From Mycobacterium lehmannii (GTDB lineage: Bacteria; Actinomycetota; Actinomycetes; Mycobacteriales; Mycobacteriaceae), in NCBI RefSeq assembly GCF_002245535.1, contig NZ_NKCN01000012.1, forward strand, positions 62,001 to 126,000: DNA of 64,000 nt, given 5' to 3'. Below the pieces are notes generated by a model, which did not search any database, was not told the DNA's origin, and saw nothing but the letters and a program-made list of their open reading frames with translations. This document shows, piece after piece, positions 1 through 8,149 of this stretch; position 1 is the stretch's first letter, and the number at the start of each line of letters is the position of its first letter. The position numbers and the translations under genes were made by a program.

Positions 1-43
1 CCGCTGGGCCAAAGCCGCTGCGACACAACAGGTGAGCGCATGA
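1..43 (+). CDS. C-terminal tail of an upstream gene (truncated by window edge)
   Basis: The frame running into the window edge encodes the tail RWAKAAATQQVSA and ends with TGA at 41-43. That stop overlaps the ATG of the amidohydrolase at 40 as ATGA, the same coupling used by many gene pairs here. This suggests the amidohydrolase/dehydrogenase operon starts upstream of the window. Thirteen residues are too few to name a family. Confidence 0.45.
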   Translation, partial: RWAKAAATQQVSA

Positions 44-876
44 GCACACGGGCCATTGATTGTCTGGTCAACGTCCACTTCGGCGAGACCGAACAACAGC
101 CGACATGGATGCTCAAGGTCCGCGACGACTACTTCAAGGGCCCACAGTCGATGTTCGCCCCCGTCGACCTCGGCGAACTGCTCGAGGAGATGGACGAGCA
201 GGGGGTCCAGAAGGCGATCCTGATGGACAGCATCGCCAAACCCTCGACCACGGCGCGCAAGTTCGTCGACGCCAGACCCGACAGGTTCGCGCTGGCGATC
301 GGCGGGGTCAACCTGCTGCGCCCGATCCCGTCGCTGCGCGAGTTGGCGTCCGTCGTCAACGACTTGCCGGTGGCGTATGCGGCGGTGGGACCGAGCTTTT
401 GGGGTGACGGGCAATACCCGCCCAGCGACGCCGTGTACTACCCGCTCTACACCAAGTGCGCCGAACTCGGGCTGCCGCTGTGCGTCAACACCGGGATACC
501 CGGCCCGCCGATCCCCGGCGAGGTGCAGAACCCGATCCACCTCGACCGCGTCTGCGTGCGATTCCCCGAACTCAAACTGTGCATGATCCACGGCGCCGAC
601 CCGTGGTGGGACGTCGCGATCCGCCTGCTGATCAAATACCAGAACCTTCGCCTGATGACGTCGGCGTGGTCGCCGAAGCGGCTGCCTGACAGCCTGCTGC
701 ACTACATGCGCACCCGTGGACCGAACAAGGTGATCTACGCGTCGGACTGGCCGGTGCTCAAGATGCGTCGGGTCGTGCCCGAGGCGCTCGCGCTTGACCT
801 GCCGGCCGAGGTGCTGGACAACTACCTGTACAACAACGCGCAGGAGTTCTTCTTCGGCGCCGACGAGGAGCAGTGA
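40..876 (+). CDS. Amidohydrolase family 2 (ACMSD/LigW-like) metal-dependent hydrolase or decarboxylase
   Basis: A 278-residue cytoplasmic TIM-barrel enzyme of the COG2159 amidohydrolase group, whose members hydrolyse or decarboxylate ring-cleavage products. Visible marks are an N-terminal beta strand with DCLVNVHFGE at the metal-site position (usually DxHxH, so the first ligands are atypical), the central strand LKLCMIHGADPWW carrying a ligand His, and the C-terminal YASDWPVLK with the conserved metal-binding Asp. It starts in an ATGA overlap with the previous gene and its stop overlaps the start of the acyl-CoA dehydrogenase, so the three are translationally coupled. A second, longer family member lies at 5706-6941. 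The substrate cannot be told from the sequence. Confidence 0.85.
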   Translation: MSTRAIDCLVNVHFGETEQQPTWMLKVRDDYFKGPQSMFAPVDLGELLEEMDEQGVQKAILMDSIAKPSTTARKFVDARPDRFALAIGGVNLLRPIPSLRELASVVNDLPVAYAAVGPSFWGDGQYPPSDAVYYPLYTKCAELGLPLCVNTGIPGPPIPGEVQNPIHLDRVCVRFPELKLCMIHGADPWWDVAIRLLIKYQNLRLMTSAWSPKRLPDSLLHYMRTRGPNKVIYASDWPVLKMRRVVPEALALDLPAEVLDNYLYNNAQEFFFGADEEQ

Positions 877-1922
877 TGGACCGCTACGAACTGCGCAGGC
901 TCGACTACAGCCTGTCGGATGATCACCAGGCGCTGCAGGCGGCGTACAAGGACTTCTTCAAGACGCACTGTTCGATCGAGACCGTCCGCGCCGCAGAGGC
1001 ATCCGGCTTCGACAAGAGCCTCTGGGAGCGGCTGTGCACGATGGGCGCGACCACGATGGCCCTGCCCGAGGACGTGGGCGGCGACGGAGCGACGCTGGTC
1101 GATCTGACCTTGGTGGCCGAGGAGATCGGCCGCTCTCTGGCGCCGGTGCCCTGGATCGACCACGTGAGCGCGGCGCGCCTGCTCGGCCGACTCGGCGCGA
1201 CCGCCCCTGACATCGTGAGTGGTACGCAGATCGTGGGGCTGGACCCGCAGCAGGACAGCGCTTCTGGTGTGCGCCTGCTGCCGAGCGGATCGGTTGCCGA
1301 CCACATCGTGCTGCGCGACGGTGACGACATTGTCAAGCTGACGTTCGCCACACGACCCACCAAGGTCGACAACATCGGCCGACTGCCCATGGCGTGGATC
1401 GACCCGGCCGCCGCAGACACCCGCACCGTCCTGGCCAGCGGGACCGACGCGCTCGCGGAGTATCAACGGGCACTTGACGAATGGCGGGTGCTGACCGGAG
1501 CGGCGCTCGTCGGTCTGGTCGAGGAGACGATGACGATCGCCGCGGAGTTCGCCAAGTCGCGTTACACCCTCGGAGTGCCCATCTCGACACTGCAGGCGAT
1601 CTCGCATCCACTGGCCAACATCGCCATCACGGTGCAGGGCGGGCGCAACCTGGCCCGGCGCGCCGCATGGTTCCTCGACAACGAACCCGACGAGCGGCCC
1701 GAACTGGCGCCGTCGGCGTTCGTGTTCATGGCCGAAGAGGCGTCCAAGGCCGCCACGATGGCGGTGCAGGTTCAAGGCGGGCTCGGGGTGTCGGCGGAGG
1801 CCGCCGCCAGTGCGTACCTCCTGCGTGCCCGCGGGTGGGCGCTCGCCGGGGGAGACCCGGCCGCCGCCGCCAAGTACATCGCCGGGATCGTCGCGGCTCG
1901 CGAGAGTGGAGAGGGCAAGTAA
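876..1922 (+). CDS. Acyl-CoA dehydrogenase, short FadE-type subunit (probable partner of the next gene)
   Basis: A 348-residue acyl-CoA dehydrogenase fold, shorter than the usual 380-400. The helical N-domain runs from about residue 10 (LDYSLSDDHQAL), MALPEDVGGDG is the usual N-domain glycine loop, and VQVQGGLGVSAEAAAS matches the C-domain FAD/dimer segment. The classical C-terminal EGT-x-x-IQR motif with the catalytic Glu is absent. ATG at 876 is chosen over GTG at 873 because GAGGAG sits five bases upstream. The stop overlaps the next start (TAATG). Paired, incomplete FadE subunits forming heterotetramers are known from mycobacterial steroid catabolism (FadE28-FadE29), and this pair looks alike. 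Confidence 0.85.
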   Translation: MDRYELRRLDYSLSDDHQALQAAYKDFFKTHCSIETVRAAEASGFDKSLWERLCTMGATTMALPEDVGGDGATLVDLTLVAEEIGRSLAPVPWIDHVSAARLLGRLGATAPDIVSGTQIVGLDPQQDSASGVRLLPSGSVADHIVLRDGDDIVKLTFATRPTKVDNIGRLPMAWIDPAAADTRTVLASGTDALAEYQRALDEWRVLTGAALVGLVEETMTIAAEFAKSRYTLGVPISTLQAISHPLANIAITVQGGRNLARRAAWFLDNEPDERPELAPSAFVFMAEEASKAATMAVQVQGGLGVSAEAAASAYLLRARGWALAGGDPAAAAKYIAGIVAARESGEGK

Positions 1923-3115
1923 TGGATTTCTCACGAGTCGAACTCTCCGAAGAGGACCAGGCGTTCCTCGAGGAGTCGCGCGCCTTCCTGCGCGAGATCG
2001 TCACCGACGACGTCATCCGGCGCGACCGTGAGACCGGCGACAACTTCGACGAGGGCGTGCATTTGGCGCTGGGCAAGGCCGGTTACCTTGCCCGCGAATG
2101 GAAGCCCGAGTCCGAGGGCGGGTTCAACCGGGTTCGGCGGCGCATCTGGGAGCTGGAGAAGCGCCGCGCCCACGTGCCATGGGTGACGTTCGGCACCACG
2201 GCCATGATCGCGCGGTCGGTCGACAAGTTCGGCTCACCCGAACTCAAGGCCGAGGTGATGCCGCGGGTGTACACCGGCGAGGTCCGGCTCTGCCTGGGCT
2301 ACACCGAACCCGAGGGCGGATCCGACGTGGCCACGTGCAAGACCAGGGCCGTGCGCGACGGCGACGGGTGGGTTATCAACGGCTCCAAGATGTTCACCAC
2401 CGGCGCGCACAACTGCCAGTACGTCTTCCTGATCACCAACACCGACCCCGACGCACCGAAACACAAGAGCCTCACCATGTTTCTGGTTCCATTGGATTCG
2501 CCCGGCATCGAGATCCAGGGCATCCGCACCGTCGACGGCGACCGGACGAACATCGTCTACTACAGCGACGTACGCGTCGACGACAAGTACCGTCTCGGTG
2601 AGGTCAACGACGGCTGGACCGTGGTGCGCGAACCGCTCAACGTCGAACACGGCGCCGTCGAGGCGGCCGCCGACGGCCTGCAGGACGTCTCGATCATGAT
2701 GCACCAGGCCAACACCATGGCCGCCGCTGTCGACAAGGCCGCAGCCAAGGTCACGGAACCGGATCCCAACGGCCGCAGGCTGATCGACGATGGGTCGGTC
2801 GCATACCGCTTGGGCCGCGGCGTCGCCCGCATGGAGGCGTCGTTCTCGGCCACCAGCATCTTCGGTCGGGTGGCCTTGGCGCAGGCGATGCGCGACATCT
2901 CACCCGATCTGATGGATCTGCTCGGTACTGCGGCCTCGCTGCCGCTGGGCACCGACGGTGCCGCCGACGACGGCGCGGCCGAATACGTGTACCGCTTCGC
3001 GCCGCTGGTCGGGATCTACGGCGGCACGCTGGAGGTGTTCCGCAACATGATCGCCCAGTACGTGCTCGGCCTCGGCAAGCCCGCATACGCCCCGCCGGCC
3101 AAGAAAGCCTCTTGA
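1922..3115 (+). CDS. Acyl-CoA dehydrogenase, long FadE-type subunit
   Basis: A 397-residue acyl-CoA dehydrogenase that should oxidise an acyl-CoA at the alpha-beta position using FAD. YTEPEGGSDVAT (near residue 122) is the flavin-contacting motif and GWVINGSKMFTTGA the following middle-domain strand. At the C-terminus IYGGTLEVFRN stands where most family members have IYEGTSEIQRN, so the usual catalytic Glu is a Gly. The open frame extends far upstream, but the start is set at ATG 1922 because it overlaps the previous stop and begins just before the conserved N-domain. With the preceding short subunit it probably forms a mixed oligomer. Confidence 0.9.
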   Translation: MDFSRVELSEEDQAFLEESRAFLREIVTDDVIRRDRETGDNFDEGVHLALGKAGYLAREWKPESEGGFNRVRRRIWELEKRRAHVPWVTFGTTAMIARSVDKFGSPELKAEVMPRVYTGEVRLCLGYTEPEGGSDVATCKTRAVRDGDGWVINGSKMFTTGAHNCQYVFLITNTDPDAPKHKSLTMFLVPLDSPGIEIQGIRTVDGDRTNIVYYSDVRVDDKYRLGEVNDGWTVVREPLNVEHGAVEAAADGLQDVSIMMHQANTMAAAVDKAAAKVTEPDPNGRRLIDDGSVAYRLGRGVARMEASFSATSIFGRVALAQAMRDISPDLMDLLGTAASLPLGTDGAADDGAAEYVYRFAPLVGIYGGTLEVFRNMIAQYVLGLGKPAYAPPAKKAS

Positions 3116-3123
3116 CCTTGATT

Positions 3124-3188
3124 CCGCGAGCGTCCGCGTTTGCACACGACACGCCGCGACAAGGTGACAATTTCCGGTCGCTCGCGAG
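3124..3188. repeat. Intergenic palindromic repeat, copy 1
   Basis: Fills the gap between the dehydrogenase and the NAD-dependent epimerase. It begins CCGCGAGCGTCCGCGTTTGC, continues with CACACGACACGCCGCGA and ends with TCGCTCGCGAGG, so its ends are inverted copies of GCGAGCG. The same core recurs at 5612, 10341 and 32030. Its role is unknown; because it is flanked by genes in one direction it may act as a terminator or RNA-processing signal. Confidence 0.6.
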
Positions 3189-3197
3189 GTAGAGAGA

Positions 3198-4232
3198 ATG
3201 ACAGAAACGCCCCCGACAGCTACACCGCCCGCCCGCCGCGCGCTGGTGATGGGCCCGAGCGGTTTCGTCGGTTCGCACGTCACACGCAAACTCGCCGAAC
3301 GCGGCGACGACGTCCGGGTGTATCTGCGTCAGACGAGCTCGACGGTGGCGATCGATGACCTCGACGTCGAACGCTGTTACGGCGATCTCTACGACGAGGA
3401 AGCGCTGCGCGCGGCGATGGCCGACCGTGACGTCGTCTACTACTGCGTCGTCGACACCCGATTCCATCTGAGCGACCCGGCCCCGCTGTTCGAGACAAAC
3501 GTCAACTGCCTGCGCCGCGTGCTCGACGTCGCGGCGAAGGCCGGGCTGCACCGGTTCGTCTTCTGCAGCACCATCGGCACGATCGCGCTCGGCGACGGGA
3601 GCCGCCCGGTGACCGAGGACATGCCCTTCGACTGGGGAGACAAGGGCGGTGCGTACATCGAATCGCGCCGCCAGGCCGAGGAACTGGTCCTGTCCTACGC
3701 CCGCGACCGTGGCCTTCCCGCCGTGGTGATGAACGTGTCCAACCCGTACGGGCCCCGCGACTGGCAACCGCACCAGGGGCTGATGGTGCAGTACGCGGCG
3801 CTCGGCAAGATCCCGGCCTACATCAAAGGCGTGTCCACCGAGGTCGTCGGTATCGAAGACGTCGCCGAGGCGTTCCTGCTCGCCGGCGAGCGCGGCGCGG
3901 TCGGCGAGCGCTACATCATCTCCGAGAGCTACATGCCGATGCGCGATATGCTCACGACGGCGGCCAGGGCGGTCGGGGCCAAAGGACCGCGATTCGGAGT
4001 CCCGCTTCCCGTGGTTTACGCGGCGGTGCGGGTCGCAGGCGCGCTGGCCCGACTGTTGCGGCGAGAACTCCCGATCAACACAACCGGTATTCGGCTCTTG
4101 CACATCATGGCGCCTGCAGACCACGGTAAGGCGACCCGAGAACTCGGCTGGCACCCGCGGCCCACCGCCGAGTCGCTCGAGCGGGCCGCGCATTTCTACG
4201 TCGAACAGGCGAAGAGGACGACCGCAAGATGA
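3198..4232 (+). CDS. Extended SDR: NAD(P)-dependent epimerase/dehydratase or 3-beta-hydroxysteroid-dehydrogenase-like protein
   Basis: A 344-residue extended short-chain dehydrogenase. GPSGFVGSH near residue 17 is the GxxGxxG nucleotide loop, FCSTIGTIAL carries the catalytic Ser/Thr strand, and NPYGPRDWQ is the strand after the active site. The active-site tetrad reads YIESR, with Arg in place of the usual Lys of YxxxK. The gene lies 82 bases after the dehydrogenases, with an intergenic repeat between them, and 7 bases before the SnoaL-like gene. The family reduces or oxidises hydroxyl/keto groups on sugars, flavonoids and sterols; the cluster context favours a hydrophobic ring substrate, which is inference. 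Confidence 0.85.
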   Translation: MTETPPTATPPARRALVMGPSGFVGSHVTRKLAERGDDVRVYLRQTSSTVAIDDLDVERCYGDLYDEEALRAAMADRDVVYYCVVDTRFHLSDPAPLFETNVNCLRRVLDVAAKAGLHRFVFCSTIGTIALGDGSRPVTEDMPFDWGDKGGAYIESRRQAEELVLSYARDRGLPAVVMNVSNPYGPRDWQPHQGLMVQYAALGKIPAYIKGVSTEVVGIEDVAEAFLLAGERGAVGERYIISESYMPMRDMLTTAARAVGAKGPRFGVPLPVVYAAVRVAGALARLLRRELPINTTGIRLLHIMAPADHGKATRELGWHPRPTAESLERAAHFYVEQAKRTTAR

Positions 4233-4239
4233 CCACGAG

Positions 4240-4728
4240 ATGACCGAAGCCGACCTCGTCGAGATCGAGGCGATCAAACAACTGAAGGCCCGCTACTGTC
4301 GTCTCCTCGACACCAAGGACTGGGTGGCGTGGCGGGGACTGTTCGCCGACGACTTCCTCAGCGACACTTCCCCTGCCGGTGGGAAGGTGATCCGTGGCGC
4401 CGACGACTTCGTCGCGTTCACCCGTAAGAGCCTGCGCAGTCAGGTCACCGTCCATCAGGTGCACGCCCCTGAGATCGAGCTGACCTCACCGACGACGGCA
4501 CGCGGCGTATGGGCTCTTGAAGACGTCGTGCGCTTCGGCCCCGGCGTCAACCTGCGCGGCTACGGCCACTATCACGAGACCTACGAGAAGATCGACGGCC
4601 AGTGGCGCTTCACCAGTTCGACCTTGACGCGCCTGCGCGAAGACGTCTTCAACGGCATTGTCGCCGTGTACATCTCCGCCCGCGTGCGCAAGCTCATCAT
4701 GGCGGCCTCCCGCCGCGCGATGAAGTGA
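4240..4728 (+). CDS. SnoaL-like / NTF2-fold protein
   Basis: A 162-residue protein with the cone-shaped SnoaL/NTF2 pattern: N-terminal helix VEIEAIKQLKARYCRLLDTK, then DWVAWRGLFADDFLSD and beta strands ending GQWRFTSSTLTRLRED. Family members are small isomerases, hydratases or dehydratases (ketosteroid isomerase and polyketide cyclases share the fold), and many lack a known reaction. It follows the epimerase-like gene with a 7-base gap, so the two are almost certainly co-transcribed. A specific reaction cannot be assigned. Confidence 0.8.
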   Translation: MTEADLVEIEAIKQLKARYCRLLDTKDWVAWRGLFADDFLSDTSPAGGKVIRGADDFVAFTRKSLRSQVTVHQVHAPEIELTSPTTARGVWALEDVVRFGPGVNLRGYGHYHETYEKIDGQWRFTSSTLTRLREDVFNGIVAVYISARVRKLIMAASRRAMK

Positions 4729-4739
4729 GCCGCCCGCGG

Positions 4740-5564
4740 TCAGGACCGGATGAACTCAAGCAGGTCGGGGTTGATGACGTCGTGGTGGGTGACGAACGCG
4801 CCGTGCGGAAAGCCGGGGTAGGTCTTCAAGGTTCCGTTCGGCAGTAGCTTCGCCGACAGCGGACCGGAGTTCTCGTAAGGCACGATCTGGTCGTCGTCGC
4901 CGTGCATCACCAGGACCGGAATGGTGATCTTCTTCAGGTCCTCGGTGAAGTCGGTCTGCGAGAAGGCGACGATGCCGTCGTAATGCGCCTTGGCACCACC
5001 CATCATGCCTTGGCGCCACCAGTTCTCGATGATCGCTTCCGACGGTTCCACGCCCGGGCGGTTGAACCCGTAGAACGGGCCGGCGGCCAGAGAGCGATAG
5101 AACTCCGAGCGGTTCGCCGCCAACTGCGCCTGCAGATCGTCGAACACGTCCTTGGGCAGGCCGCCGGGATTGGCGTCCGTCTTGACCATCAGCGGCGGTA
5201 CGGAACTGATCAGCACCGCCTTGGCCGCACGCGACTGCCCGTGCCGAGCCAGATAGTGCGCCACCTCGCCACCGCCGGTGGAGTGGCCGATGTGGACCGC
5301 GTCGTGCAGATCGAGGTGCTCGACGACGGCCGCGAGATCGTCGGCGTAGTGGTCCATGTCGTGGCCGTCGGCGACCTGAGCGGAGCGGCCATGCCCACGG
5401 CGGTCGTGGGCGATCACACGGTATCCGTGTTGTAGGAAGAACACCATCTGCGTGTCCCAGTCGTCGGCCGACAGCGGCCAACCGTGGCTGAACACGATCG
5501 GCTGACCCGACCCCCAATCCTTGAAGAAGATCTCGACGCCGTCGTTCGTGGTGATCGTGGGCAT
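4740..5564 (-). CDS. Alpha/beta hydrolase, non-haem chloroperoxidase/esterase type
   Basis: A 274-residue alpha/beta hydrolase close in layout to cofactor-free chloroperoxidases and aryl esterases. VFSHGWPLS is the oxyanion-hole HG motif, [17 protein letters not shown] the nucleophile elbow (Ser about residue 95), [10 protein letters not shown] carries the acid, and the segment [13 protein letters not shown] supplies the catalytic His. It starts at ATG with AAGGAG-type Shine-Dalgarno bases seven positions upstream. It stands alone, facing the SnoaL gene tail to tail. The family hydrolyses esters and can use peroxide to make peracids; the native substrate is unknown. Confidence 0.88.
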   Translation of the reverse strand: MPTITTNDGVEIFFKDWGSGQPIVFSHGWPLSADDWDTQMVFFLQHGYRVIAHDRRGHGRSAQVADGHDMDHYADDLAAVVEHLDLHDAVHIGHSTGGGEVAHYLARHGQSRAAKAVLISSVPPLMVKTDANPGGLPKDVFDDLQAQLAANRSEFYRSLAAGPFYGFNRPGVEPSEAIIENWWRQGMMGGAKAHYDGIVAFSQTDFTEDLKKITIPVLVMHGDDDQIVPYENSGPLSAKLLPNGTLKTYPGFPHGAFVTHHDVINPDLLEFIRS

Positions 5565-5611
5565 TGGTGGCTCCTTCCCGGGAGGCTACGCGCACTCTGC
5601 CACGCCATGTC

Positions 5612-5690
5612 CTCCCGCGCGAGCGTGCGAGTCTGCACAGGACACGCCGGTCACGAGCGACACTGCACGCACGCTCACCCCGCGGTGACT
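5612..5690. repeat. Intergenic palindromic repeat, copy 2
   Basis: Between the hydrolase start and the stop of the next minus-strand gene. It reads CGCGCGAGCGTGCGAGTCTG, then CACAGGACACGCCGGTCACGAG, and closes with the inverted CGCACGCTC. The outer arms GAGCGTGCG/CGCACGCTC pair exactly. It belongs to the same family as the repeats at 3124, 10341 and 32030. Confidence 0.65.
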
Positions 5691-5705
5691 GTGCGTCTCC
5701 CGCGG

Positions 5706-6941
5706 TCAGGCGTTCGACAGCGCGGGCGGTCTGACCGCGTCCAGGTCCGGGTTCGCGATCGGCAGGCCCATGAACCGGCGTGCGTTGTCGCCCATGAAGT
5801 CATAGGTGCGACGCACGTCCATGCCCTCGGCGTACTTCCAGAACCCCTTCGGTTCCGCGAGCCCCTCCGGGTGCGGGTACTCCGAACCGAACAGCACCTT
5901 GTCCCAGCCCACGGTGTCGACGACGTCGGACACGCAGCCCTCCCAGAACGGGCTCACCCAGATGTTGCGCCGGAACACGTCGTGCGGATGTTCACCGAAG
6001 TTCTGCGGCATCTTGCGGTAAAGATCACCGAAGTCCTTGAACAGCGGCTCGATCCACGAGCTGCCGTTCTCGACGCTGGCGATGCGCAGCTTTGGGAAGC
6101 GCGTCAGCGTGCCGTGGCAGATCAGGGCGGTGATCATGTCGGCGATCTCGCGGTGTCCCAGCACCATCCACCGAAACGCGCTCTGCGCCATGAAGTTCTG
6201 GGTATAGGGCGGTTCCCACTGCCCGACGTAGTCGTCGAGCGGCGGATAGCTGGCGTGCAACACGATGGGTAACCCGGCCGCTTCGACGTCGCGCCAGAAC
6301 GGGTCGAACTCGGGCAGCGCCGGTGAGCGCCAACCGTGCAGCCCCCGAACCGGTCCCGGTTTGATCAGCGCGACCTTGGCGCCGTTGTCGAGGATGTACT
6401 CCAGTTCGCGCTGTGCGCCGTCGACCTCGGAGAGGTTGATGATCGGAGTGGAGAAGATCCGGTCGTCGTAGTTGAAGCTCCAGTGCTCGGCCATCCACTG
6501 GTTGAGCGCATGGATGACCGCGAGGCTCAGTTGGGGATCGTCGGCGGTGGCGTGTTCGATCAGGCTGGCCAACGTTGGGTAGTTCAGCGCCTCGACGACG
6601 CCCTGCCGGTCGAGTTCGGCGATGCGGTCCACCGGATTACGGGTCGCGGCCGGTGCCTCGATCGCCGGGCCTTGCATTTCGCGCAGTGTCAGCCCGTCGG
6701 TGTTCTCACCGGCGAAGAACTTTTCGTGGGCACCGGGCGCGGCCACCCGTTCGAATGTCGGGTTGGGGATGAAGTCGTTGACGCGGTTGTTGATGACGAT
6801 TCGTGTGTGCCGACCGATCTGGGCGAATTGCACGGCCCGCGAGTACTTGTCGGGTAGATACTTGACCAGCGCGTCGGCGGTCTCGTACATGTGCTGGTCC
6901 GCGTCGAAGATCGGCGCATCGGTGAACTGGGTCATGGTCAC
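5706..6941 (-). CDS. Amidohydrolase family 2 protein, long form
   Basis: A 411-residue amidohydrolase of the COG2159 type. IFDADQHMYE provides the first metal ligands in the DxDxH form common in actinobacterial members, IVLHASYPP and IASVENGSSW hold later ligands, and FGSEYPHPEG the terminal Asp/Glu region. Its ATG overlaps the stop of the thiolase-like gene (ATGA at 6938), so it is the second gene of a two-gene operon read leftwards from the operator at 8121. The family includes hydrolases and decarboxylases acting on carboxylated ring-cleavage products; the pairing with a thiolase suggests a late degradation step. Confidence 0.88.
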   Translation of the reverse strand: MTMTQFTDAPIFDADQHMYETADALVKYLPDKYSRAVQFAQIGRHTRIVINNRVNDFIPNPTFERVAAPGAHEKFFAGENTDGLTLREMQGPAIEAPAATRNPVDRIAELDRQGVVEALNYPTLASLIEHATADDPQLSLAVIHALNQWMAEHWSFNYDDRIFSTPIINLSEVDGAQRELEYILDNGAKVALIKPGPVRGLHGWRSPALPEFDPFWRDVEAAGLPIVLHASYPPLDDYVGQWEPPYTQNFMAQSAFRWMVLGHREIADMITALICHGTLTRFPKLRIASVENGSSWIEPLFKDFGDLYRKMPQNFGEHPHDVFRRNIWVSPFWEGCVSDVVDTVGWDKVLFGSEYPHPEGLAEPKGFWKYAEGMDVRRTYDFMGDNARRFMGLPIANPDLDAVRPPALSNA

Positions 6942-8083
6942 CTCGTCAGGATCGTCGCGGCGGCGGTTCCGGGTGCGCCGTAAAGCTGCGCGAAGCCGAC
7001 CTTCGGCTCGCCGGGCACCTGGCGGTCGCCGGCTTCGCCGCGCAATTGGCGGACCAACTCGTGGATCTGACGCAGGCCCGATGCACCGATCGGCTCACCG
7101 TTGGCGATCAGCCCGCCGTCGGTGTTGATCGGCAGCGGACCGGTGATCTCGGTGGCCCCGTCGGCCAACAGCTTCTCCTGGTCGCCGTCGGCGCAGAAGC
7201 CGCATTCGGCCATGTGGATGATCTCGGCACCGGCGTCGGTGTCCTGCAACTGGACGACGTCGACGTCCTGCGGCGCCACACCGGCCTTTTCGAAGGCGGC
7301 TTTTGCTGCGTAGACGGTGGGCGCGACGTCCTCCTCGACGGGGGCGAACGTCGTGTTCACCTCGTACGCACCGTATTTGCGGGTCCGGACCTCGACCGCG
7401 CGCAGGTACACGGGTTTGGTGGTGTAGCGCTCGGCGATGTCGGCGCGACACATCACGACCGCGGCCGCTCCCTCGTCGGGTGCGCAGAACATGTACTGGG
7501 TGAGCGGATAGTTCAGCATCGTCGAGTTGAGGATCTGGTCTTCGGGGATGGGTTTGCGGCGGAACGCGTTGGGGTTTAGCGCGCCGTTGCGGAAGTTCTT
7601 GGCCGCCACCTTGGCCAGCGTTTGCTGGGAAATGCCGTGCTCGTGCAGGTAGCGGTTGGCTTTCATCCCGAAGAACTGGGTGGTGAGGTACTGACCGTTC
7701 TCGGCGTACCAGCGCGGCATGCCGACCAGGGCGGGATCTTCGGTGAACGCGCCGCGCGGATGTTTGTCCAGCCCGATCGCGATGCCGATGTCGTAGTCGC
7801 CCAACCGGATTCCGTCGGCGCACACCTTGGCTGCGCTGGCCGCCGTCGCGCAGGCGTTGAACACGTTGGTGAACGGGATTCCCGACAGCCCCACCATGCC
7901 GACGATCGCGTCGGGGTTGGCCACGGTCCAGCTGCCTCCGGTGGCGAACTGCACGTCCTTCCACTCGACACCGGCGTCGGCGACGGCGGCGAAAATCGCG
8001 TCAACCCCCATCTCCATCGCGGATTTGCCCTCGAAACGCCCGAAGGGATGCAGTCCGACACCGATGATCGCCACGTCGTGCAT
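6938..8083 (-). CDS. Thiolase-superfamily protein, lipid-transfer-protein (SCP-x/Ltp) type
   Basis: A 381-residue thiolase fold. The start is set at the ATG before HDVAIIGVGLHPFGRF, because upstream codons run through the divergent operator. NACATAASAAKV holds the nucleophile Cys. Near the C-terminus the usual GHPxGATG signature reads NGEPIGASG, with Glu in place of His. Related Ltp proteins of steroid catabolism act as thiolases or retro-aldolases together with a DUF35 partner; no DUF35 gene is seen in the window. Translationally coupled to the amidohydrolase. Whether it cleaves, condenses or retro-aldols is open. Confidence 0.85.
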   Translation of the reverse strand: MHDVAIIGVGLHPFGRFEGKSAMEMGVDAIFAAVADAGVEWKDVQFATGGSWTVANPDAIVGMVGLSGIPFTNVFNACATAASAAKVCADGIRLGDYDIGIAIGLDKHPRGAFTEDPALVGMPRWYAENGQYLTTQFFGMKANRYLHEHGISQQTLAKVAAKNFRNGALNPNAFRRKPIPEDQILNSTMLNYPLTQYMFCAPDEGAAAVVMCRADIAERYTTKPVYLRAVEVRTRKYGAYEVNTTFAPVEEDVAPTVYAAKAAFEKAGVAPQDVDVVQLQDTDAGAEIIHMAECGFCADGDQEKLLADGATEITGPLPINTDGGLIANGEPIGASGLRQIHELVRQLRGEAGDRQVPGEPKVGFAQLYGAPGTAAATILTR

Positions 8084-8120
8084 GCCTGATCCTCTCTGGT
8101 CAACGCCGATCCGACGTGTA

Positions 8121-8137
8121 ACTGTAACTCTTACAGT
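8121..8137. promoter_or_regulatory. Operator-like palindrome ACTGTAA-ctc-TTACAGT (perfect)
   Basis: A perfect 7-3-7 palindrome in the 66-base gap between the divergent thiolase-like and molybdopterin oxidoreductase genes. The same word recurs at 11747, 15244 and 26753 and imperfectly at 16127 and 33749. Both half-sites contain TACAGT, a good mycobacterial -10 (TAnnnT), so a bound repressor would block both promoters. TATCGT at 8137-8142 lies seven bases before the GTG at 8150, which fits a leaderless transcript. Confidence 0.75.
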
Positions 8138-8149
8138 ATCGTAATCGGC

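Noticed and set aside
822..1934. Long minus-strand open frame opposite the first acyl-CoA dehydrogenase
   Set aside because: It is antisense to a clear acyl-CoA dehydrogenase, has low-complexity Arg/Gly-rich translation and no family motif; typical GC-rich shadow frame.
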